The notes under the pieces: generated by a model
Databases searched by the model: none
What the model saw: the letters and a program-made list of their open reading frames with translations, nothing else
What the model was told of the DNA's origin: nothing
In this document: positions 1-6,741 of the stretch, piece by piece
How the letters are laid out: every line of letters starts with the position of its first letter
Numbering within the stretch: the first letter of the stretch is position 1
Origin: Propionibacteriaceae bacterium
GTDB taxonomy: Bacteria > Actinomycetota > Actinomycetes > Propionibacteriales > Propionibacteriaceae
Assembly (NCBI GenBank): GCA_027353565.1
Contig: DAIEHO010000087.1
Location: 1 to 6,741, forward strand
Direction of reading: 5' to 3'
Length of the DNA: 6,741 bases
Program-made: the position numbers and the translations under genes

Positions 1-88
1 GGCGTCACGCAGCGGGGCGGACCGCAGCACCGCACGGCCCCGCGAGACCACGGAATACGGGCACGAGGTACCGCGTTACGCTGGTGAT
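1..88. other. Edge region with no gene that can be assigned
   Basis: Nothing here can be called firmly. On the + strand the frame beginning at base 2 stays open from the window edge to a TGA at 89-91 and would end in ...EVPRYAGD, so it could be the last 29 codons of an upstream gene; about 70% of its third positions are G or C, lower than in the genes to the right. On the - strand a GTG at 51-49 opens a frame that runs off the left edge, but it has no visible ribosome binding site. Sequence left of the window would decide between these. Confidence 0.25.
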
Positions 89-102
89 TGAAATTTCAGC
101 CA
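85..102. promoter_or_regulatory. Palindromic candidate operator upstream of the nitroreductase gene
   Basis: A perfect 10-base palindrome, TGAAATTTCA (89-98), sits about 50 bases before the nitroreductase start in otherwise very GC-rich DNA. It extends as an interrupted palindrome, TG-N2-TGAAATTTCA-N2-CA, over 85-102. The same stretch contains TTGAAA (88-93), which resembles a -35 hexamer, though I see no convincing -10 at the usual distance. Symmetric AT-rich sites of this kind are typical of dimeric repressors such as MarR, TetR or HxlR types that control nitroreductases. No regulator gene is visible in the window, so this is inference. Confidence 0.35.
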
Positions 103-148
103 AAGGGCCGCCGATGTCCCGGATGCACCACTCGAGAGGACACCTCAG

Positions 149-733
149 ATGACGATCGCCATCGACCGCACAGCCACCACCGACGCCCCCATCCTCGACG
201 TCCTCAAGTCGCGCTTCAGCACCCGCGTCTTCGACCCGGCCGCCGTCATCGACGAGTCGGCGCTGTCGAGTGCGCTCGAAGCTGCCCGGTGGTCGCCGTC
301 GGCGAACAACACCCAGCCCTGGCGCTTCATCGTGACCCGGCGCGGCACGGCTGCGTTCGCCGCGGTCTACGAGAGCCTCCGTGACTTCAACAAGGCGTGG
401 GCCGGAGACGCATCGGTGCTCGTCGTCGCGGCGGCCACGACCACCGGTGAGGATGGGTCCCCGATGCACTTCGCCCAGTACGACACCGGACAGGCCGTCG
501 CCCACTTCACCGTCCAGGCCGGGGCCGAGGGCCTCTCGACGCACCAGATGGGCGGCTTCGACCGCGCCGCGGTCAAGGCGGCGTTCGGCCTCGACGAGAG
601 CATCACGCCCCTCACCGTCATCGCCGTCGGTTCAGCCGGCTCCCTCGACGACACCTCCGACGAGATCCGCGCCCGCGAGTCCGCGCCCCGTACGCGTCGG
701 GCCACCTCCGAGTTCGTGCTCGTCAACGACTGA
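149..733 (+). CDS. Nitroreductase-family FMN oxidoreductase
   Basis: Probable FMN-dependent cytoplasmic NAD(P)H oxidoreductase of 194 residues, close to the usual length for small single-domain nitroreductases. Family marks are visible in order: the N-terminal R22-x-S24-x-R26-x-F28 segment that contacts the FMN phosphate; the long motif at 46-60 (A-R-W-S-P-S-A-N-N-x-Q-P-W-R-F); and the HQMGGF segment at 132-137, followed by the usual helix and a hydrophobic strand (TPLTVIAVG). The ATG is well supported by GAGAGGA at 134-140, eight bases upstream. There is no signal peptide or membrane segment. The natural substrate (nitro compound, quinone, flavin or other enone) cannot be read from sequence. 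A palindrome about 50 bases upstream may be an operator. The gene is separated by 119 bases from the DoxX-family gene, so joint transcription is uncertain. Confidence 0.9.
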   Translation: MTIAIDRTATTDAPILDVLKSRFSTRVFDPAAVIDESALSSALEAARWSPSANNTQPWRFIVTRRGTAAFAAVYESLRDFNKAWAGDASVLVVAAATTTGEDGSPMHFAQYDTGQAVAHFTVQAGAEGLSTHQMGGFDRAAVKAAFGLDESITPLTVIAVGSAGSLDDTSDEIRARESAPRTRRATSEFVLVND

Positions 734-763
734 GCCCCTGCGCGCCGTCTCACGCTGCTGACG

Positions 764-777
764 CGGGCCGCGGCCCG
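764..777 (+). terminator. GC palindrome after the nitroreductase gene, possible terminator hairpin
   Basis: A perfect 14-base palindrome, CGGGCCGCGGCCCG, begins 30 bases after the nitroreductase stop. As RNA it could fold into a 5-bp GC stem with a CGCG loop. No T-run follows, which is common for proposed terminators in high-GC actinobacteria but also makes the call weak, since GC-rich DNA yields such palindromes by chance. A second weak pairing, GGCAG near 794 with CTGCC near 816, lies further down the same gap. Confidence 0.25.
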
Positions 778-852
778 GCGGCCTTCGGAGGTTCGGCAGT
801 CCCCCGAGGCGCCTCCTGCCCGGTACGGTGGTGGGCGACGAAGGAGGGTGCC

Positions 853-1308
853 GTGCGGACGTTCATCAAGGTGGTGCAGGACATCGGCCTGCTCATAGCG
901 CGCGTGGCGCTCGGCCTCGTGCTGTTCGGGCACGGCTGGCACCGCTTCTCCACCGGCATCGGGGCCGCGGTCACCGACCTGACGGCGTACGGGCTTCCCG
1001 AGCCGCAGCTGTTCGCGTGGGGAGCGACCGTGCTCGAGACGATCGGCGGCGCGCTGCTGGTCTTCGGCCTGCTGACCCCGATCGTCGCAGCGTTCGTCGT
1101 CGCCGAGCAGGTCATGGTCATCCTCTGGCTCCGGTGGCACAACGGGCTCTGGCAAGCCACGAACGGGGTCGAGTACCCCTTGATCCTCGCCGTCCTGGCA
1201 CTGGTGCTCGTCGTGTTCGGCGCGGGGCGTACGGGCGTCGACGCGCTGTTCCGCCGCGGGAGGAAGCCGGTCCGCACATCCTCGGCCTACGACAGCACCC
1301 CCGCGTGA
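853..1308 (+). CDS. DoxX-family integral membrane protein
   Basis: Small membrane protein of 151 residues with the four-helix layout of the DoxX family. Hydrophobic segments lie at about 11-28, 55-74, 77-95 and 108-125. Conserved-looking features include G21-x4-G26-H27-G28 at the end of helix 1, followed by the aromatic/basic stretch W29-H30-R31-F32, and L61-E62-x2-G65-G66 in helix 2. The tail from about 126 is basic and probably cytoplasmic. Start choice: GTG at 853 lies five bases after a strong GGAGG (843-847, within AAGGAGGG). DoxX proteins have been associated with thiol/oxidative stress handling in mycobacteria and with quinone-linked oxidases elsewhere, but most have no proven reaction, so the role here is open. 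Placement after a nitroreductase fits a redox theme but does not prove it. A TACGGT at 824-829 could be a -10 element for a separate promoter; no clear -35 is seen. Confidence 0.85.
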   Translation: MRTFIKVVQDIGLLIARVALGLVLFGHGWHRFSTGIGAAVTDLTAYGLPEPQLFAWGATVLETIGGALLVFGLLTPIVAAFVVAEQVMVILWLRWHNGLWQATNGVEYPLILAVLALVLVVFGAGRTGVDALFRRGRKPVRTSSAYDSTPA

Positions 1309-1313
1309 CCGCA

Positions 1314-1371
1314 TTCACAGATAACCCACAGCGAGTTCATGGGCAACTTTCACAGTCTCTTACCAGTCTCT
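1314..1371 (+). promoter_or_regulatory. Array of 11-base TTCACAG-type direct repeats in front of the response regulator gene
   Basis: The short gap between the DoxX-family stop and the regulator start is filled with direct repeats at 11-base pitch. The units are TTCACAGATAA (1314-1324), CCCACAGCGAG (1325-1335) and a weaker TTCATGGGCAA (1336-1346); then, after two extra bases, TTCACAGTCTC (1349-1359) and TTACCAGTCTC (1360-1370). The last pair also shares CAGTCTCT at 1353-1360 and 1364-1371. OmpR/PhoB-family regulators bind head-to-tail half-sites about one helical turn apart; the Mycobacterium tuberculosis PhoP box is TCACAGC-N4-TCACAGC and streptomycete PHO boxes are also 11-base direct repeats. 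The best fit is a site for autoregulation by the adjacent PhoP-like regulator. The repeats come within five bases of the start codon, so bound protein would probably overlap the core promoter. Confidence 0.65.
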
Positions 1372-1375
1372 ACGT

Positions 1376-2109
1376 ATGCCTCGACTGATAACGCAAGCTG
1401 AATCGCTCACACGACCGGACGGAAGCCCGATCAGGGTCCTCGCCGTCGACGACGAGACCAGTCTGACCGAGCTCCTGTCCATGGCGATGCGCTACGAGGG
1501 GTGGGACGTGTCCACCGCAGCCTCCGGCACCGAGGCCGTCCGCACCGCGCGTGAGGTCCGACCCGACGCGCTCGTGCTGGACATGATGCTTCCGGACTTC
1601 GACGGCATGGAGGTCATGCGTCGCATCCGTACCGACATGCCCGACGTACCGATCTTGTTCCTCACCGCCAAGGACGGCGTCGAGGACCGCGTCGGCGGTC
1701 TCACCGCGGGGGGCGACGACTACGTCACCAAGCCGTTCTCGCTCGAGGAGGTCATCGCACGGATGCGTGGGCTGCTGCGCCGTACGGGGGCGACGATCGC
1801 ACGGCCCGACGCGAGGCTGATCGTCGGCGACCTCACCCTCGACGAGGACTCCCACGAGGTCGCTCGGGGGGGCGAGGAGATCAACCTGACAGCGACCGAG
1901 TTCGAGCTGCTGCGCTACCTCATGCGGAACCCGCGCCGCGTCCTGAGCAAGGCGCAGATCCTCGACCGCGTGTGGAACTACGACTTCGGGGGCCAGGCGA
2001 ACGTCGTCGAGCTGTACATCTCCTACCTGCGCAAGAAGATCGACGCCGGCCGGCCGCCCATGATCCACACGCTACGAGGAGCGGGGTACGTCCTCCGCCC
2101 GGCGGTCGA

Positions 2110-2113
<4 letters not shown>
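1376..2113 (+). CDS. OmpR/PhoB-family response regulator, resembling mycobacterial PhoP
   Basis: Cytoplasmic transcription regulator of 245 residues, the usual size. The receiver domain (about 19-133) has every catalytic residue: acidic pair D25-D26, phospho-acceptor D69 (within LVLDMMLPD), T97, Y116 and K119 followed by P120-F121. The winged-helix DNA-binding domain (about 146-243) has the typical LTATEFELLRYL and VLSKAQILDRVW segments, a recognition helix near 209-222 (NVVELYISYLRKKI) and the wing ending IHTLRGAGYVLR. The run GGDDYVTKPFSLEE and the YDFGG-x2-NVVE segment closely resemble M. tuberculosis PhoP as I remember it; TrcR-like regulators are an alternative, so no symbol is given. 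The histidine kinase gene overlaps the stop. The ATG has no Shine-Dalgarno sequence and no in-frame ATG, GTG or TTG occurs before the receiver begins, so the message may be leaderless or nearly so. Upstream direct repeats suggest autoregulation. Confidence 0.93.
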
Positions 2114-3570
<1,457 letters not shown>

Positions 3571-3572
3571 GC

Positions 3573-3594
3573 TTCACAGACGGCTCAAAGAGTC
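3573..3594 (+). promoter_or_regulatory. TTCACAG-type direct repeat in front of the GT-C glycosyltransferase gene
   Basis: Within the 56-base gap after the histidine kinase stop, TTCACAGACGG (3573-3583) is followed directly by CTCAAAGAGTC (3584-3594). The cores TCACAG and TCAAAG match at five of six positions and start exactly 11 bases apart, as in the repeats before the regulator gene. This is a candidate site through which the regulator controls the glycosyltransferase genes from an internal promoter. CATAGA at 3608-3613 lies where a weak -10 could sit if the second half-site overlaps the -35 region, but that hexamer is poor. A 5-base inverted repeat (TGAGC...GCTCA) also overlaps this stretch. 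Confidence 0.5.
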
Positions 3595-3617
3595 GTGGCA
3601 GCAACGGCATAGAGCGC

Positions 3618-3621
3618 AGGA
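3618..3621 (+). promoter_or_regulatory. Ribosome binding site that decides the GT-C gene start
   Basis: AGGA (within GCAGGA, 3616-3621) lies five bases before the GTG at 3627 but 14 bases before the next in-frame GTG at 3636. Spacing therefore favours the first GTG. Confidence 0.55.
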
Positions 3622-3626
3622 CCAGT

Positions 3627-5759
3627 GTGGCTCTCGTGACCACTACAGCATCCACCGCCGAGACGACGTCGCCCCAGGCCGGAGAGCCTGCATCGCCCGC
3701 CACGGGGCGATCCTCGCGTGAGCTCCCCCGCTGGGTCTCCCACGGGTCCTTGGCGGTGACGCTGCTGGTGGTCCTGGCCCTCTACACGTACGACCTGGCC
3801 GCCTCCGGGTACGCCAACTCGTTCTACTCCGCGGCCGTACAGGCGGGCTCGACGTCCTGGAAGGCATTCTTCTTCGGCTCGCTCGACGCGGGCAACTCCA
3901 TCACGGTGGACAAGACGCCCGCCTCCCTGTGGCTGATGGCTCTGTCGGTACGGATCTTCGGGCTGTCGTCGTGGAGCATCCTCCTGCCGCAGGCGCTGCT
4001 CGGCGTGGGGTCGGCCGCAGTGCTGTTTGCCTCCGTACGGCGCGCGCTGTCCGGGCGGCTCTCCGAGTCGTGGACCATCACGCCGGCAAGGGCCCATGTG
4101 GCCGGCCTCGTGGCGGCGCTGACCCTGGCGTTGACTCCCGCGGCCACCCTCATGTTCCGCTTCAACAACCCCGACGCGCTGATGGTGTTCTGCTACGTCG
4201 TCGCGTCGTACTTCACGGTCCGCGCCACCGAGACCGCCTCACGCAGGTGGCTCGCCCTGGCCGGCGTCGCCATCGGCATCGGCTTCCTCGCGAAGATGCT
4301 CCAGGCGTTCGTGCTGCTGCCGTCACTGGTCATCGCGTACGCGATCGCGGCTCCTGCGAGCTGGAAGAAGAAGGTCGTCGACCTCGTCGTCGCGTTCGCC
4401 GCGATGGTCGTCAGCTTCGGCTGGTACATCGCGATCGTCCAACTCGTCCCGGCGTCCTGGCGCCCGTACATCGGAGGGTCGCAGACGAACTCGATCCTCG
4501 AGCTCACGTTCGGCTACAACGGCTTCGGTCGCCTCAGCGGCAACGAGACCGGCTCGGTCGGCGGCGCCGGAACCATCGGCGGGCAGTGGGGTGCGACCGG
4601 CATCCTGCGAATGTTCACCTCCGAGTCCGGCGAGATGGTCTCGTTCCTCATCCCCGGCGCGCTGCTCCTCGCGGGCGTCGCGTTCGCGCTGCTGGGCCGC
4701 AGGGCGTACCTCAACGCGCTGCGCGGTCACGAGGCCACCGGCGAGACGGTCGCCCTCGGCGCGCTGAGCCTGTACGGGAGCTGGCTCGTGGTCAACGGCC
4801 TCGTCTTCAGCTTCATGGCGGGCATCTACCACGACTACTACACGGTCGCGCTGGCACCGGCGATCGCCGGTACGGTCGCGCTGGGCGGCGCGGTCCTGTG
4901 GGCGAGGCGATCCTCGCTCGCAGCCCGGGTCGGTCTCGCGGCCGCGGCGTTGGCCACGGCTGCCTGGAGCGTTGCGCTCGCGACCGTCCCGGGCGGCATC
5001 TACCTGGCGCTGGCGCTGGGCGGCGCCGTCGCCCTTGTCCTCGCCGCCGCCGGGTTCCTGCTCGGGACACGGCTCGTCCCCGCCCTCTCCCGTACCGCGC
5101 TCGGTCTGTTCATCGCGGGGGGCCTCATCACGCCGACCGCGTACAGCATCCAGACCGCGACGACACCCCACACCGGCTCGATCGTCACCGCCGGCCCGGC
5201 CACGTCGGGACTCGGCGGCTCGTCCGGCCGCGGCGGGGTCGGTCGCTTCGGTGGTGGCGCCGGTGGCGGCTTCGGCGGCCAGGCCGGGACCCGTACCGGT
5301 GCGCCTCCGCAGGGCGCCGGCACGAGGGGGCTGGGCGCTCCGAACGTCGGCACCGGGAACGTCGGAGGAGCCGGCGCCGGAGGCGGCATGGGAGGTCTCA
5401 TCAACGGGACCGCCGTGTCGAGCGACATGGTCACGCTGCTCAGCGCGAACGCCGGCTCGTACACGTGGGTCGCTGCGGCGACAGGTGCGCAGAACTCGGC
5501 CAGCTACCAGCTCGCGACCGGCCACCCGGTGATGGCGATCGGCGGCTTCAACGGCTCCGACCCGTCCCCGACCCTCGCGGCGTTCAAGGCGCTCGTCGCC
5601 CAGGGCAGGATCCACTACTACATCGCATCCGGCAGCTTCGGCGGATCCCCGAGCGGCGGCTCCAACGTCTCGAGCGAGATCGCGTCGTGGGTCTCGTCGA
5701 CGTTCACCGCGCAGACCGTGGGCAGCGCCACCGTGTACGACCTGACGACGGGAGCGTGA
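3627..5759 (+). CDS. Polytopic GT-C glycosyltransferase (family 39/ArnT-like, YkcB type) with outer C-terminal domain
   Basis: Membrane glycosyltransferase of 710 residues, expected to move a sugar from a polyprenyl-phosphate donor to an acceptor on the outer face of the membrane. A Ser/Thr/Ala-rich N-terminal tail (about 1-38) precedes a first membrane helix near 41-60. The first outer loop carries D87-A-G-N and D95-K96-T-P, where GT-C enzymes have their catalytic acidic residue; which one acts is not certain. Further marks of the YkcB group are F179-N180-N181-P182-D183 and a GYNGFGRLSG segment near 296-305. Roughly ten to twelve hydrophobic helices extend to about residue 510. A Gly-rich, low-complexity linker (about 525-595) then leads to a conserved-looking C-terminal domain (about 597-710) containing VMAIGGFNGSD and HYYI, typical of YkcA/B-like C-termini. 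The next gene starts after five bases, and its product probably supplies the donor. Sugar and acceptor are unknown; the mannosyltransferase label given to relatives is not proven. Confidence 0.88.
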   Translation: MALVTTTASTAETTSPQAGEPASPATGRSSRELPRWVSHGSLAVTLLVVLALYTYDLAASGYANSFYSAAVQAGSTSWKAFFFGSLDAGNSITVDKTPASLWLMALSVRIFGLSSWSILLPQALLGVGSAAVLFASVRRALSGRLSESWTITPARAHVAGLVAALTLALTPAATLMFRFNNPDALMVFCYVVASYFTVRATETASRRWLALAGVAIGIGFLAKMLQAFVLLPSLVIAYAIAAPASWKKKVVDLVVAFAAMVVSFGWYIAIVQLVPASWRPYIGGSQTNSILELTFGYNGFGRLSGNETGSVGGAGTIGGQWGATGILRMFTSESGEMVSFLIPGALLLAGVAFALLGRRAYLNALRGHEATGETVALGALSLYGSWLVVNGLVFSFMAGIYHDYYTVALAPAIAGTVALGGAVLWARRSSLAARVGLAAAALATAAWSVALATVPGGIYLALALGGAVALVLAAAGFLLGTRLVPALSRTALGLFIAGGLITPTAYSIQTATTPHTGSIVTAGPATSGLGGSSGRGGVGRFGGGAGGGFGGQAGTRTGAPPQGAGTRGLGAPNVGTGNVGGAGAGGGMGGLINGTAVSSDMVTLLSANAGSYTWVAAATGAQNSASYQLATGHPVMAIGGFNGSDPSPTLAAFKALVAQGRIHYYIASGSFGGSPSGGSNVSSEIASWVSSTFTAQTVGSATVYDLTTGA

Positions 5760-5764
5760 GCGCC

Positions 5765-6741
5765 ATGACGACCCTCGAGACCCGACCCGCGCGGCGTCCC
5801 GCCACGACGAAGCTCGCTCTCATCGACATCGTCGTGCCCGTGTACAACGAGGCGACGGACCTCGAGCGCTCCGTGCGCGCGCTGGACTCGTACCTGTCCG
5901 ACGCCCTGCCGTACAGGTACCGAGTGACGATCGCGGACAACGCATCGGTGGACGGTACGTGGCTGATCGCGCAGCGCCTGGCGAGCACGCTGCCGCACGT
6001 CGCTGCCGTGCACCTCGACCAGAAGGGCCGAGGCCGGGCGCTCAAGCAGGTGTGGCTCGCATCGGACGCCGACGTGGTCGCGTACATGGACGTGGACCTC
6101 TCTACCGATCTGGCCGCGGTGCTGCCTCTGGTGGCGCCGCTGGTCAGCGGCCACTCGGACGTCGCGATCGGTACGCGCCTGGCCCGTACCAGCCGTGTCG
6201 TCCGCGGGAGCAAGCGCGAGCTCATCAGCCGGTGCTACAACTTCGTGCTGCGTACGACGCTGCACGCGTCCTTCTCCGACGCGCAGTGCGGGTTCAAGGC
6301 GATGCGCCGGGACGTCGCGCAGACGCTGCTGCCGCTGGTCGAGGACACGAACTGGTTCTTCGACACCGAGTTGCTCGTCCTGGCGCAGCGGGCCGACCTG
6401 CGGATCCACGAGGTGCCTGTCGACTGGGTCGACGACCCGGGGACGACCGTCGACATCGTGGCGACCGCGACGGAGGACCTGCGCGGAGTCGTACGGCTGG
6501 TCCGTGGTCTCGCCACACGTCGTATCCCCGTGGCACGAGTGCAGGCGGAGCTGGCGAGTCCTGAGCTGCCCGCGACCGTCCCCGGTGTGCCGCAAGGGAT
6601 GCTGGGGCAGGTGCTGCGGTTCACCGTCGTCGGCGTGAGCTCGACGATCGCGTACTTCGTCCTGTACGTGCTGTTGAGCGACGTGACGAACGACCAGGTG
6701 GCCAACCTCGTGGCGCAGATCGTGACGGCGGTGGCGAACAC
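5765..6741 (+). CDS. Family-2 glycosyltransferase fused to a GtrA-like membrane domain (3' end cut by window)
   Basis: The frame stays open from ATG 5765 to the window edge: 325 complete codons, stop not seen. Residues about 19-250 form a GT-A fold of the dolichyl-phosphate-mannose/glucose synthase type: opening strand and IVVPVYNE (22-29), D58-N59-A60-S61-x-D63-G64 for nucleotide binding, KGRGRALK (87-94), metal-binding D109-V-D111, D172-A-Q-C-G-F-K178, and FFDTELL (198-204). After a linker, residues from about 282 (L-R-F-T-V-V-G-V-S-S-T) begin a membrane segment matching the first helices of GtrA proteins, which are implicated in moving lipid-linked sugars across the membrane. The predicted role is to make polyprenyl-phosphate sugar in the cytoplasm and help flip it for the upstream GT-C enzyme. 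GGGAG at 5750-5754, ten bases upstream, and a five-base gap after the previous stop indicate an operon. Confidence 0.9.
   Translation, partial: MTTLETRPARRPATTKLALIDIVVPVYNEATDLERSVRALDSYLSDALPYRYRVTIADNASVDGTWLIAQRLASTLPHVAAVHLDQKGRGRALKQVWLASDADVVAYMDVDLSTDLAAVLPLVAPLVSGHSDVAIGTRLARTSRVVRGSKRELISRCYNFVLRTTLHASFSDAQCGFKAMRRDVAQTLLPLVEDTNWFFDTELLVLAQRADLRIHEVPVDWVDDPGTTVDIVATATEDLRGVVRLVRGLATRRIPVARVQAELASPELPATVPGVPQGMLGQVLRFTVVGVSSTIAYFVLYVLLSDVTNDQVANLVAQIVTAVAN

Noticed and set aside
367..1314. Minus-strand open frame spanning the nitroreductase, the gap and the DoxX-family gene
   Set aside because: It crosses two genes that both have good ribosome sites and family motifs; its own translation looks like an antisense shadow.
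1972..2109. Upstream extension of the histidine kinase to an earlier in-frame start
   Set aside because: The extension lies within the DNA-binding domain of the regulator gene and reads as Arg-rich out-of-frame sequence. GTG 2110 gives a normal N-terminus and a typical coupled overlap.
4323..5615. Long minus-strand open frame (430 codons) opposite the GT-C gene
   Set aside because: It is low-complexity and Arg/Glu/Gly-rich, has no family motif, and fully overlaps a well-supported membrane enzyme.
5618..6595. Minus-strand open frame opposite the GT2-GtrA gene
   Set aside because: It is rich in Arg, Val, His and Asp without any recognisable domain, while the + strand carries clear GT2 motifs over the same bases.

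Overview
The window is very GC-rich, with codons ending almost always in G or C, GTG starts, and gene families typical of high-GC Gram-positive bacteria. It is most likely chromosomal DNA of an actinobacterium; I cannot name the genus. All supported genes lie on the + strand, and the long minus-strand frames are shadows of them. I see no tRNA, rRNA, CRISPR array, insertion sequence or phage gene.

Left part (1-1308): after an edge stretch with no assignable gene, a 194-residue nitroreductase-family flavoprotein (149-733) is followed, after a 119-base gap, by a 151-residue DoxX-family four-helix membrane protein (853-1308). Both families are linked to redox or quinone chemistry. Each gene has its own Shine-Dalgarno site and the gap holds a small GC hairpin, so they need not be co-transcribed.

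Right part (1309-6741): a coherent cluster encodes a PhoP/OmpR-type response regulator (1376-2113), its membrane histidine kinase (2110-3570, start overlapping the regulator stop), a large polytopic GT-C glycosyltransferase of the ArnT/PMT-like YkcB type with a Gly-rich linker and outer C-terminal domain (3627-5759), and a family-2 glycosyltransferase fused to a GtrA-type membrane domain (5765 to the window edge, truncated). The expected logic is that the GT2 half charges polyprenyl phosphate with a sugar inside the cell, the GtrA half helps move it across the membrane, and the GT-C enzyme transfers the sugar to an unknown acceptor outside, under control of the two-component system.

The strongest signal not explained by the genes is a set of 11-base direct repeats built on TTCACAG. 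Several copies fill the short gap in front of the regulator gene, and another pair lies in the 56-base gap in front of the GT-C gene. The arrangement (7-base half-site, 4-base gap, repeat) is that of mycobacterial PhoP boxes and of streptomycete PHO boxes. It suggests that the regulator controls both itself and the glycosylation genes beside it. The genes belong to known families; the operator array and the implied regulatory link are the parts most worth testing.
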